A stretch of DNA of 64,000 bases from G963676205 sp964342525 (GTDB lineage Bacteria > Campylobacterota > Campylobacteria > Campylobacterales > Arcobacteraceae), in the NCBI GenBank assembly GCA_964342525.1, contig CAYFGQ010000012.1, forward strand, positions 1-64,000, given 5' to 3'. Under the pieces are notes generated by a model. It searched no databases, had not been told where the DNA came from, and was given only the letters and a program-made list of their open reading frames with translations. Shown here piece by piece: positions 23,028 to 32,134 of the stretch. Each line of letters begins with the position of its first letter. Within the stretch, counting starts at the first letter, position 1. The translations under genes and the position numbers were made by a program.

Positions 23028-24876
23028 TAATAACTCCATAATATAATTTATTTATATATTCATTTAAACTTAATACATTATTCTCTCTAAGAATATACTC
23101 TTTATCTTCATTTGAAAAATCATATATACCAAAATGCTTTATATAGTTTCTCCCTAAAGAAAAATAGTTTGAAGCATAATTCTTACTAATACTTGATACA
23201 TAAGTCCAAAATATATCAGTTAGAAATATTTTTTCTAGAATTTGTAAGTCTTCTAAATTATCAGATAATGCTCCCATACCATTATAAAAATATAAATCTT
23301 CATCAGATGATATACAACTTTTAAATCCTTCTCTTGCTAACTGAGGAAATAATAATTTATATTTACTTTTTTCAAGAGACTGATTTCTACCAAAAGCATA
23401 CCAATAAAGATAATCTTTACCTTTACCTTTATCTCTCATAGCCAACTCACTTTTTTTACTTAAAAGATATTCATATGTATTTGGAAATTTTTTTTGTAAT
23501 TTATCTTCTTTAATTACACTATATTGTTCATCACTATCATATTCATATGGGAATATAATTTTTTCAATAAAAGAATCAATATTATCTGTTTTTACTAAAA
23601 GATTTGAATTAACAACATTTTTACAAATCTTTTTTTCAATCTTTATTTCATCATCAATAAAATAAAACTTTTTCGTTTCCTTTATTGGCTTAAAAATATA
23701 AACTTTATTTTTAAGAGTTGCTATTCCACTTTTAGTATTATATATCTCTCCAAATTGAGTTCCAATATTTTCAATTTTATTAATTAAATTTCTATTTTTT
23801 AAATACCAACCATTCGAAATTGACAACTCATCATACTTGTGCTTTACAAAACTAAATTTTTCATTTAATTGATTACTTCTTAATGGAATGTATTCAATTT
23901 CTTCAGATTTTCTATTTATTAAAAAACATATTGAAGTATATGTCATTCTAGAGTTAAATATTTGTTCATCTTCGAAATCAATAATTTTAATATCAACTTT
24001 ATTTTCATGAAAATATTTTCTTATTCCTTTACCATTAAAACTTTTTATAAATGAATTTACAGTTATATATCCTAATACTCCATTTTCTTTTAACAATTTA
24101 TACCCTATCTCAAAAAATGGAATGTACAGATCAGGATGGCCTGTTGAACATGTACTCCAATTAGACATTAAAGATTTTGTCTTACTATCCATATTTCTTG
24201 AACATACATATGGAGGGTTACCTAATATAATGTCAAAACCATTATTTAGTTTTACCTGCTCACTTTCTTTCTTCCAATCAAATTCTAAGGAATCACCTTC
24301 AAATAGATTGAATGAAAACTCTTCTATATCCTCACCATTTTCTAATGCCAATAAACTAAGTAATATTTTTGTTCTCTCTATACTATAATTTTGAATATCT
24401 ATTCCAAATATATTTTCTGAAAAAATATCCTTATAACTCTTCTTTGTATATTTTTTTAGTAACCTAACAGCATTAATTAAAAACCCACCACAACCACAGG
24501 ATATATCTACTATTTTAAAATCATCAAAGTTTTTATTATGATATAAATTAAATGATTTATTAGTTATATAATCTCTAATATACCTAGGAGTGTAAATAGC
24601 ACCATTAACTAATTTATCTGAAGGTGAAATAACAAATTCAAATAACTCCAGTAATTCTTCAAAACAGAACTCTTTATCTACTTTTTTTATTAAAATAAGA
24701 AATTCTTGAAGTCTTTTAAACTCATCATCTAGTTCTGTTATTATTAAATTTTTAATTTTTCTATTATTATCAACTCTAATATTTTTTATTGATAAAAAAG
24801 AAGAAACTAAAAGCCTATTAATAGATAATACATTATTATCATATTTCTTTAAAAAACTAAATATTGTTTGATTCAT
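23020..24876 (-). CDS. N6-adenine DNA methyltransferase (Eco57I/TaqI-like)
   Basis: 618 residues from ATG 24876; an in-frame TTG at 24906 is less likely. The order is GAIYTPRYIRDYI, then SAM motif I DISCGCGGFLINA (about residues 124-136), then the catalytic NPPYVCS (about 220), followed by a long C-terminal half that resembles a TaqI-type target-recognition domain (KSGIATLKNKVYIFKP, YWYAFGRNQS, YNGMGALSDN). It would methylate adenine in a specific DNA sequence. No dedicated restriction endonuclease is visible beside it. Its partners are the 249-residue unknown and the receiver/GHKL pair, with gene overlaps or gaps of a few bases throughout, so it probably marks self DNA for that system. Confidence 0.85.
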   Translation of the reverse strand: MNQTIFSFLKKYDNNVLSINRLLVSSFLSIKNIRVDNNRKIKNLIITELDDEFKRLQEFLILIKKVDKEFCFEELLELFEFVISPSDKLVNGAIYTPRYIRDYITNKSFNLYHNKNFDDFKIVDISCGCGGFLINAVRLLKKYTKKSYKDIFSENIFGIDIQNYSIERTKILLSLLALENGEDIEEFSFNLFEGDSLEFDWKKESEQVKLNNGFDIILGNPPYVCSRNMDSKTKSLMSNWSTCSTGHPDLYIPFFEIGYKLLKENGVLGYITVNSFIKSFNGKGIRKYFHENKVDIKIIDFEDEQIFNSRMTYTSICFLINRKSEEIEYIPLRSNQLNEKFSFVKHKYDELSISNGWYLKNRNLINKIENIGTQFGEIYNTKSGIATLKNKVYIFKPIKETKKFYFIDDEIKIEKKICKNVVNSNLLVKTDNIDSFIEKIIFPYEYDSDEQYSVIKEDKLQKKFPNTYEYLLSKKSELAMRDKGKGKDYLYWYAFGRNQSLEKSKYKLLFPQLAREGFKSCISSDEDLYFYNGMGALSDNLEDLQILEKIFLTDIFWTYVSSISKNYASNYFSLGRNYIKHFGIYDFSNEDKEYILRENNVLSLNEYINKLYYGVINE

Positions 24877-24887
24877 ATTTTCATTTT

Positions 24888-25637
24888 TTAAATTAAGGTA
24901 GGGCAAACATCATTTGAAGCCCATTCTACAGGCATTCCAAAATTTTTATTCCAATGGGAGGCAAGGGCAAAAGAATAAGGTTTTAAGAAATACTTTTGAT
25001 ACTTTTGTATTACCATTGGATACTCAGTCTTATTTAATAAATAATCCCATTCAGAAGGAAAGAAGTTTGATAATATAAAATCTATACCAAGTATAAAATC
25101 CATTGGATAATGAACCAATCTGGGAGCATCTAATAATAAACTATCTCCCAAACTTCTTCCATTTAACTTAGCTCCACCATAATGCATATGATAAATAGCA
25201 TGAGCTTCTTTTGTTTCTCCACCTAAATGCCTATCCAAATGCCAAGAGTTTATATATTGCTTTTTATTTTTATCTCTTCCAAGAATAACCATATTAAAAA
25301 TTAAATATTTAAATGGATCTTTTATTGAATCTAAATCCTCATGATCAGATACAATATGATTATCAAATATTATCTCTAATGCTTTTGCTTTTTTAGGTAA
25401 TGTATTTCTAGGTCTATTAGTAAGTTTTAAAACAAAATTATCAAGTTCATAACCCCAATAACTCTCTTTTGTTGATTCGTTTGGTATTGTTTTTGCATTT
25501 GAACTCTTTAATGCACTAATAATAGATGAAACATCCCCTATTATTGTAATGTCTGCATCTTTTAACCATTCAAATACTTTATCTATATCAGATGCAAGTT
25601 CTGATCTAAACTTCATTACTTTTGCAGGAATTTTCAT
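24888..25637 (-). CDS. Unknown His-rich protein of the GHKL/receiver operon
   Basis: 249 residues, not recognised. No signal peptide or membrane segment. Features that stand out are SWHLDRHLGG followed about ten residues later by AHAIYHMHYGG, a His/Asp-rich stretch that could hold a metal or an active site, and an N-terminal helical part (SELASDIDKVFEWLKDADITIIGDVSSII). Its ATG overlaps the stop of the receiver-like gene (ATGA), and its stop is 11 bp before the methyltransferase start. The operon position between signalling proteins and a methyltransferase makes an effector or nuclease role possible, but nothing proves it. Confidence 0.6.
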   Translation of the reverse strand: MKIPAKVMKFRSELASDIDKVFEWLKDADITIIGDVSSIISALKSSNAKTIPNESTKESYWGYELDNFVLKLTNRPRNTLPKKAKALEIIFDNHIVSDHEDLDSIKDPFKYLIFNMVILGRDKNKKQYINSWHLDRHLGGETKEAHAIYHMHYGGAKLNGRSLGDSLLLDAPRLVHYPMDFILGIDFILSNFFPSEWDYLLNKTEYPMVIQKYQKYFLKPYSFALASHWNKNFGMPVEWASNDVCPTLI

Positions 25638-26740
25638 TCTTCTTCCAATTCTTCTTGAAGATATACTAATTTATCTTCATCCATTTTATGTACTTGATAT
25701 CCTTTTTCTATTCCAATTCTTTCTAATGCATCAAAAGGAGATAAATAATGATATTCTTGCCAACTTTTTGGTTCAACTTGAGTAGCTATTCTAAAACCTT
25801 CTGATGGGTCTAAAGGACTTCTATCATTTATATTTACAGTCCAATATCTTGAACTATAACAAAATTTTTTTTCATCTGGTATATAATCATAAAGTTCGTT
25901 TAACTTCATATGTTCTTTTAATAAACCAACTCGTTCTTTTGCATCAAGATAAGATAAGTTTTGACCAGAAAATGACTTAAATATATTATTTACTTCAAAC
26001 ATCCACCATCTATCCCATCCTTCATGGAAAACACCACTATATTTAGCCGAAGCCAATTTTTCTTTCAAACTTTCCCAATCTTTTGATTTTCCTATATCAA
26101 TTCCTAGTCTAGATGCAAGTACATATTCATCAATTAAAGGACCTGTTTTAAAAATCAATTCTTTTAAAATAAATTGTGCTTTCTCATGTTCAGGAATAGT
26201 TTTTTCTGTCAAAAACCTTGCAAGAATCTTTTCATTTAAATTTGAGATATCTATATTTAAAATTTTATCAATATCCTTTAATTCTAATATATTTTCATAC
26301 CCTATTGCTAAAGAATTTAATTCTTTTGAAATAAGCTCATAATAATCAGTATCATCCTTTTTAAATCTCATATCAAATAAATTATGACTAGTTAAATCAT
26401 TAGTATATAGTTTTTCAAGTCTATCATCTGTAGAACATAATACTATAGGTAAATCTTTTATTTTTCCATCAGTAGCCAAAGTTCTTAGATATTGAGCAGC
26501 TACAGGTGCAGTGTATTCAGAAATCTCATCTTTACTATTCTTCTTCTCATTTAATATTAAGTCCAATAAAATACCATGACAATTATCTCTATTCTCTTGT
26601 ATCCAAATAACAAAATCTGCGAATAACATACTGTCAAATTTTTTAATTATTACATTCCCATGTCTATTTATACTTTCAACTAAACTTTCAACTTTTGTGT
26701 CATTTTCATCATCTATATATAGATATGTTTTTTTATCCAT
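25634..26740 (-). CDS. Response-regulator-like receiver protein with unknown C-terminal domain
   Basis: 368 residues. Residues 1-130 follow the CheY-type receiver layout: acidic pair Asp10-Asp11 in LYIDDEND, phospho-acceptor Asp60 in GILLDLILNE, then PIVLCSTDD with Ser103-Thr104 and a Lys-rich turn (MRFKKDD). The remaining 240 residues are helical with conserved-looking Trp-rich stretches (GWDRWWMFEVNNIF, SWQEYHYL) and no DNA-binding domain that I recognise. It begins one base after the stop of the dual-ATPase gene. The likely relation is that the neighbouring GHKL protein is its kinase or partner. It is not a standard transcription factor. Confidence 0.75.
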   Translation of the reverse strand: MDKKTYLYIDDENDTKVESLVESINRHGNVIIKKFDSMLFADFVIWIQENRDNCHGILLDLILNEKKNSKDEISEYTAPVAAQYLRTLATDGKIKDLPIVLCSTDDRLEKLYTNDLTSHNLFDMRFKKDDTDYYELISKELNSLAIGYENILELKDIDKILNIDISNLNEKILARFLTEKTIPEHEKAQFILKELIFKTGPLIDEYVLASRLGIDIGKSKDWESLKEKLASAKYSGVFHEGWDRWWMFEVNNIFKSFSGQNLSYLDAKERVGLLKEHMKLNELYDYIPDEKKFCYSSRYWTVNINDRSPLDPSEGFRIATQVEPKSWQEYHYLSPFDALERIGIEKGYQVHKMDEDKLVYLQEELEEE

Positions 26741-26741
26741 T

Positions 26742-29231
26742 TCATCTCTCTTTTTTTATTGGTAATTCAATTCTAATTGTTGTCTTATAATTTTCATTAG
26801 GCTCAGCTACTTTAATCTCTCCACCATAGCCCTCTATAATATCTTTCAAAATATTTAATCCTAGTCCTGTACCTCTTAATTCATTATGTTCATCAGATGA
26901 TTTCCCCACAGGAGTACTTGTTGTATAAAAAGCATTAAAAATTCTTTCTTTTTTATCATCTGAAATACCAATACCATTATCTGAGAACTCAAGATAAACA
27001 ATATTATCATCTTTTCCACACTCTATAAATACTTCTCCATTAGATTGTGCTTTTTTGATTGCTTTTTTTGCATTTGTATATAAATTAAATAAAATTGATG
27101 TCCATTCAGATTTATGCATAGGACAAGTATATAAACCATATTTATTAAATTTTGGTTCATGAACTTTTATTCCTGATGATTCAGCATCATTTATTATAAC
27201 ATTTACAAATGGTCTAACAACATCTCTAAGTTCAATATTTTCTAATTCTCTTTGTACATTTTGAGATATTGTATTATCAAAATATGCAGTATAGGTATTT
27301 AATGACTTTAAATGTTCTTTTATTCTAATAGCTGCTTTTTGAGAGTCATGCCCTTTTAATGTATCAATTAAATTATCTGCATCACCATGTAATGCTGCTT
27401 GATAAAATTTAATCTCATGAATAAATTCTCCAATAGTTAATCCAAGACCAGCTAAAACTCTTAACATACTATTTTCATCAATAAGCTCTATTATTTTATC
27501 ATTAGTCTCTTTTTCATATTCTTCTTTTGCTTTTTTAAATTCATTAAAAGCGTCTTTATAATTTTCTTTTTCAGATTCAAAGGAAGAACTATTTTGTTCT
27601 TCATTATCTTCTGACTTTGACTTTGATTCATCTTCATTTTGTTTATTATTCACATTTTCATTAAATGCATTTTCAAATTTATTAAAAGCTTCATCCATTT
27701 TTTCTTTAGAATTTTTTGACTCCCAATCTTTCTGAGAAGTTTTAGATTTTTTATTTCTATGTTCACTAATTCTAATACTAGCTGATGTTAATACCTTATA
27801 AGAGAAATCTGTTAACTCTTCAAAAGCATCATTAAATAATAATCCTTCTCTACTTGATTGTTCTTCAAAAACTTCTCCATGATTATCAAAAACTTCTGTA
27901 AAACCAAAAAAATTAACATTACCATGAGGAGTTAGTATAACTCTTTTTCTTACAGAAGCATCTAAGCCTAACCAATCATTACCCTTTTGTCCATAGGGAG
28001 GAACTCTAAACCCATTTCTATATAACCTTATACCTCCATCAGTATTTAATTTTTGTCTAATAGAAGTAATCACATTTTTTGGCATTGAATTTGGTTCATA
28101 TATATAATAATAAGCTTTCATATGAACATTTTTAATATAACTATATTTTTCATCTTCATCACTTTTTACTATCTCTTCTATCTCTTCATTTATTCCAAAT
28201 CTTTTACTTTTAATAGAAAAATAAGCTTTTCCATCAAAATCTACATATGACTCAATTTCAGCTGTTGCATGTTCAAAAAAAGAAATTTCTTCATTTGCAA
28301 CAGGTGTTGTTTTATTATTTTCTACCTTTAAACATTCTACTTTAAATCCAGGGTCAATATTTAGAGTATGATACTCTTCTGATAAAGGAAAAGGTTGTAA
28401 TAAATCAGAAACATATTTATATGCCCTTCCTATAGCAGCATTAGTCCAACTATCTCTAAGATTATCAATTATTAATGTTGTTCCATTTTTTTTAACTTTT
28501 TCTATTTTTTCTATTTTATTCTCAATTAATCCTACATCACTATCTAGGATAAACTTATCCCATTCTATTACTAGTTTCAGAGCATACTCACTATCTTTAG
28601 TTTGTGTTATAATGGTTAACTTTTTTCCCAATCTTTGAGTAGCAAACCTACCTATACCTTTTCTACCTGCCTTTTTCCTATTATATTTTGTTGAAACTGG
28701 ATGATGTATTTTATCACCAGAGGATAATCTCATAAAACCATTAACCAATTTATTTTTGGTCATCCCCTCTCCATCATCTTCAATCAATAAAGTTCCACCA
28801 ATACTATTTACACTTTTAAATTCTAGTCTTACAATTTTTGCATCAGCATCATAAGCATTCTTTACAAGTTCTGAAACGGCTGTATCATGTTTACTAACAA
28901 GTTCTTTTCCTAATCTATCAATTATCCCAGCATCTACAGAAAACCTTACTACATTAGTATCAAAAGATGCTAGTAAATTAGATATTTTTAAGATATCTGT
29001 ATATTTTTCAGGATAATTATCCAATACAAATTTTAATGTATTTGAAATATGTTTCTTTATTGAACTGGTTAAATCTTTTTCAATAATTAACTCTACAAAG
29101 TTTTGATTAGATTCAATAGAGTTTATTATTTCAATACTTTGTTCATATAATTCAAAGATTTCAGTTTCTGCAGAAGAATCTAACTTAGAAATTTCATCTA
29201 TTATATCAACTAGCTTTTCAATATTGCTCAT
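26742..29231 (-). CDS. Dual-GHKL ATPase: Hsp90/MORC-like N-domain and kinase-like C-domain
   Basis: 829 residues from ATG 29231; the frame begins with TTG at 29237. The N-terminal ATPase (about 105-400) has AVSELVKNAYDADA (N125), LLIEDDGEGMT and RKGIGRFATQRLG, like HATPase_c_3 proteins of the Hsp90/MutL/MORC group. A Lys/Glu-rich coiled coil (about 515-595) follows, then GLTIGEFIHEIKFYQAAL, which resembles a dimerisation/phospho-His box. A second, histidine-kinase-type ATPase is at the end (LFNLYTNAKKAI, FSDNGIGIS, RGTGLGLNI). There is no membrane helix, so it is cytoplasmic. It is the first gene of the five-gene operon and precedes the receiver-like gene. Two GHKL domains in one chain is unusual. 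Confidence 0.8.
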   Translation of the reverse strand: MSNIEKLVDIIDEISKLDSSAETEIFELYEQSIEIINSIESNQNFVELIIEKDLTSSIKKHISNTLKFVLDNYPEKYTDILKISNLLASFDTNVVRFSVDAGIIDRLGKELVSKHDTAVSELVKNAYDADAKIVRLEFKSVNSIGGTLLIEDDGEGMTKNKLVNGFMRLSSGDKIHHPVSTKYNRKKAGRKGIGRFATQRLGKKLTIITQTKDSEYALKLVIEWDKFILDSDVGLIENKIEKIEKVKKNGTTLIIDNLRDSWTNAAIGRAYKYVSDLLQPFPLSEEYHTLNIDPGFKVECLKVENNKTTPVANEEISFFEHATAEIESYVDFDGKAYFSIKSKRFGINEEIEEIVKSDEDEKYSYIKNVHMKAYYYIYEPNSMPKNVITSIRQKLNTDGGIRLYRNGFRVPPYGQKGNDWLGLDASVRKRVILTPHGNVNFFGFTEVFDNHGEVFEEQSSREGLLFNDAFEELTDFSYKVLTSASIRISEHRNKKSKTSQKDWESKNSKEKMDEAFNKFENAFNENVNNKQNEDESKSKSEDNEEQNSSSFESEKENYKDAFNEFKKAKEEYEKETNDKIIELIDENSMLRVLAGLGLTIGEFIHEIKFYQAALHGDADNLIDTLKGHDSQKAAIRIKEHLKSLNTYTAYFDNTISQNVQRELENIELRDVVRPFVNVIINDAESSGIKVHEPKFNKYGLYTCPMHKSEWTSILFNLYTNAKKAIKKAQSNGEVFIECGKDDNIVYLEFSDNGIGISDDKKERIFNAFYTTSTPVGKSSDEHNELRGTGLGLNILKDIIEGYGGEIKVAEPNENYKTTIRIELPIKKER

Positions 29232-29343
29232 AATCAACTCTCTTTTATAAAATACGACATTTTATCCAAAAAAATTAAAATAACTAATTATTATGAAAAA
29301 TAAAAAATTTATCTATACTAAAAGAATAAAAGGAATAAATATT

Positions 29344-29625
29344 ATGGATAAAATACAAATATCACAAGAACAATATCAAAAATTAAAAGTGTTTGCTAAA
29401 AAATGGAAAGATTTACAATCATTAGAACATTTAGAGCATAACCAAATAAGAAGAATACAGTTTTTAGTTAAAACAAAACTACCAGAACAAAAGTCAAAAA
29501 TATTCTCAATCATTACTCAATACAAACAAACCAAAGATATATTCTTATTACAATATATCATCAATATTTATAAGTCCATTGAGGACAATAAAAACATCAC
29601 AATAGATTTCAAACCAATCATATGA
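29344..29625 (+). CDS. Small helical protein of unknown function
   Basis: 93 residues from the ATG at 29344 (AAAGGA upstream); the frame opens at 29293. Not recognised. It is basic and largely helical (QYQKLKVFAKKWKDLQSLEHLEHNQIRRIQFLVKTK). It is the first plus-strand gene of the replication/transfer module and is divergent from the dual-ATPase operon, so it may be a regulator or Rep accessory protein. Confidence 0.5.
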   Translation: MDKIQISQEQYQKLKVFAKKWKDLQSLEHLEHNQIRRIQFLVKTKLPEQKSKIFSIITQYKQTKDIFLLQYIINIYKSIEDNKNITIDFKPII

Positions 29626-29672
29626 TTATATTAAATGTGTCCATTGGCTATATTTATTATATTAATAAAACA

Positions 29673-29784
29673 AGGAAAGAACATTCCTAAAAGATATGAA
29701 CTTATCTTTGATATTTTTAGTATCAACTGACAAATCAAAGATTTGCAGTTGAACATAAGAAACACTCAGATTATTTAGTTCAAC
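29673..29784. repeat. Cluster of four hairpins before the rep gene (possible replication origin)
   Basis: Four inverted repeats in a row: AGGAA/TTCCT (29673-29688), AAAGATA/TATCTTT (29690-29709), TCAACTG plus CAAATC paired with GATTTG plus CAGTTGA around a three-A loop (29723-29752), and GTTGAAC/GTTCAAC (29748-29754 with 29778-29784). They lie in the gene-free 238 bp directly before the HUH rep gene, a common place for a rolling-circle origin. The origin role is an inference. Confidence 0.5.
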
Positions 29785-29869
29785 CTTTTAAGACAATGGA
29801 TTTTTTTATTTTCAATTTTTAATTTTACCTTTTTCTTTATACTTTGTAATATGCTCAAAAGGATTGAAA

Positions 29870-31303
29870 TTGAATATAAAACAAATATATATAAATGAGA
29901 TTGAAAATGAGTTTATAGAGATTGAGAAAAATGAAGAAATAGCTAGAAGAAGAACCACTTATACTGGTGAGATCTATAACTTTACTCTTCAAGATATTTA
30001 TGAAACAAACAATAAAAAACATCAAGCTAAACTACAAAACATTATAAGTTCAATACCTCTTATTCACTCAGATAAGATAATTATGTTTAAAACCATTACA
30101 CTAAATCCTAGTTGTTATCTAAAATTAGATTATTATGACTATAACTTTAAACAAAAACTATTAACCCAAGACAACATCATAAAGAACTACCAAAGAGAGT
30201 TTAGAAGACTAAAAAATAAAAGATATGTATATATCTATGAGATAACAGATAATCTAAACTTTCATTTGCACCAATGCAACTATCTTAACACCATAGAAGA
30301 TATAAAACAATATATCAAATACTCTTTTATAGCCAAAGCTAAACATCCCCTAATAGGTAGGACAGAACTAAAATTTGACTATGTTCAAAAAGATATGATA
30401 CTTGGACTATTCAATGACTTTAAAATAAAAGGTTATGGAGAACTAAATATTGAAGAATTTATAGATTATAAAAATGATGAAGAGTTTTATATCATAACCC
30501 AATCAAAAAAGAAAGATGGAGACTTTATAAAAATAGCTTTTATCGAAGATACTAAAAGTGATAAAAAATATCTTCAAAGATACCTTTTTAAATACCTGCT
30601 AAAACAAAAGAGTAAAACAAATGAAGGTTATGAAGATAGTTTAGAGAAAAAGGTTTGTAAGGTAATAAAGATAAATCAATTTATGTATAGTGATTATTTC
30701 TTTTATGACAAAATATCAAACAAAATACTATTCAAACTAAATGATAAGATATACTCAAATAGATACATAAAAATAGATATTGAAGATAAAAACCATACTT
30801 TATATCACATAATAGAACTTTTAAAAAGTGATGATATTTATAAAAAAGAAAATATATACTTTTATCAAAATGAAAATAATCCTATCTTAGATCTAAAATC
30901 AAAATACAAAAAGAATGAAGCTAATACTCCCTTTGAGAGTCTTCTTTTAAAATATGATTATCCATCTAAACAACTAACTAAAACACAATCCTTTGAGTTT
31001 TTTGCTACTTATATATTCCATATGTATGATTACTCAATTGAATCCATTAAAGAAGAATATGAAGTTGAGAGCATATCTGAACTTATTGAATATCTAAAAT
31101 TAGAAAATCAGATGTTTGAAGAGGAAACAACAGCTAAAAAAAATGAAGAGATTGATAGAACATATGAAACCTTAGATTTTTTGTATGAACAATACTCAAA
31201 TATTGAAGATAACCTAATGATAGAGGGAGATTTAGAGACATTAGTCCTTATTAAAAATAAGATTGATGAACTTGAAATAAATGAAACATATCAATTTTTT
31301 TAA
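29870..31303 (+). CDS. HUH-type rolling-circle replication initiator / relaxase-like Rep
   Basis: About 477 residues. KRYVYIYEITDNLNFHLHQC contains a His-x-His metal motif after a beta strand, as in motif 2 of HUH endonucleases. KKYLQRYLFKYLLKQK about 100 residues later matches the YxxxY-type catalytic tyrosine motif 3 of Rep proteins. Such enzymes nick one strand and stay bound to the 5' end to start rolling-circle replication or transfer. No helicase domain is seen. The frame opens with TTG at 29864, and a second TTG at 29870 is better placed after AAAAGG. An unknown protein and an FtsK-like ATPase follow on the same strand. Confidence 0.7.
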   Translation: MNIKQIYINEIENEFIEIEKNEEIARRRTTYTGEIYNFTLQDIYETNNKKHQAKLQNIISSIPLIHSDKIIMFKTITLNPSCYLKLDYYDYNFKQKLLTQDNIIKNYQREFRRLKNKRYVYIYEITDNLNFHLHQCNYLNTIEDIKQYIKYSFIAKAKHPLIGRTELKFDYVQKDMILGLFNDFKIKGYGELNIEEFIDYKNDEEFYIITQSKKKDGDFIKIAFIEDTKSDKKYLQRYLFKYLLKQKSKTNEGYEDSLEKKVCKVIKINQFMYSDYFFYDKISNKILFKLNDKIYSNRYIKIDIEDKNHTLYHIIELLKSDDIYKKENIYFYQNENNPILDLKSKYKKNEANTPFESLLLKYDYPSKQLTKTQSFEFFATYIFHMYDYSIESIKEEYEVESISELIEYLKLENQMFEEETTAKKNEEIDRTYETLDFLYEQYSNIEDNLMIEGDLETLVLIKNKIDELEINETYQFF

Positions 31304-31352
31304 TTTTAAAAATAAACTTTACGTTTTTTTATAAAAAGTGCATAATGAACGA

Positions 31353-31387
31353 ACTTTGAAAGATTACATAAGATAATAGTTCAAAGT
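31353..31387 (+). promoter_or_regulatory. Promoter and inverted repeat before the 229-residue gene
   Basis: ACTTTGAA (31353-31360) pairs with TTCAAAGT (31380-31387). A CATAAT -10-like box lies just upstream (near 31341), so the repeat would be at the very start of the transcript or act as an operator. Function is inferred only. Confidence 0.4.
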
Positions 31388-31412
31388 ATATATTTTAAAA
31401 AAGGAAAAATTT

Positions 31413-32102
31413 ATGGAATTAAATAAAACAAACAAAACTGAACAAAACAATATATTAACTGGTGATAATAAAGTATCAAAAAAAGAGGAAACTCCAAAGT
31501 CTCCATTTAATCTAAAATTAGAAATGAGTGTTATTGATGCAAATATTGTTTATGTAAAAACTGAAAATGAATTAGGTTATGAAGAAGATACTGATATTGA
31601 AAAAGGTGTAAATATTATATATGTAGCAGTTGAAACTGATGAAGATGGAGTTGATTTTATCAATGAGCAAAGAGTCTATATTGATTATAAATGGGATATG
31701 TTCAAAGAAAGAGGAGATGAACTTATAAATAAACTTATTGGTAAAGATATAAAACTTATTGAACCACAAGAGAATGAGGGATTATTTGCAAAGGGGTTTG
31801 AAATATTATCAGAAACTAAAAACCCATTTTTCACACTAAATAGAAGTATGAAGATGAAAGTTATGACAGTAGTTGATATGTCTTCAACATTCAATAGAAA
31901 AACAACAGTAAAAACTGAGATAGCAACCATACACAAAGGAGCTAAAACAATAAAGTTAGGTATCAATCTTTTAGATATACCAAAAGTTCAGGTAGATAAT
32001 TTTAAAGGTAAAAAAGTATTAGTAGAAAATGTACAAGCAAGATACAATAAAAAAATGAAATCAATGGTGTATTCAACAAAAACTCTACCAAAAGTTATAT
32101 AA
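31413..32102 (+). CDS. Unknown protein between Rep and FtsK-like ATPase
   Basis: 229 residues, not recognised. A charged disordered start (to about residue 35) is followed by a beta-rich domain (MSVIDANIVYVKTENELGY, MKMKVMTVVDMSSTFNRKTTVKTEIATI) and a basic end (KKVLVENVQARYNKKMKSMVYS). No signal peptide or membrane helix. Its place between a rolling-circle Rep and a DNA translocase, and its beta-strand pattern, would suit a single-strand DNA-binding protein, but that is a positional guess. AAAGGAAAA precedes the ATG. A separate promoter lies in the 110-bp gap upstream. Confidence 0.6.
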   Translation: MELNKTNKTEQNNILTGDNKVSKKEETPKSPFNLKLEMSVIDANIVYVKTENELGYEEDTDIEKGVNIIYVAVETDEDGVDFINEQRVYIDYKWDMFKERGDELINKLIGKDIKLIEPQENEGLFAKGFEILSETKNPFFTLNRSMKMKVMTVVDMSSTFNRKTTVKTEIATIHKGAKTIKLGINLLDIPKVQVDNFKGKKVLVENVQARYNKKMKSMVYSTKTLPKVI

Positions 32103-32134
32103 GAGGTTCATCCTCTTATATGTAAGGTTCAATT

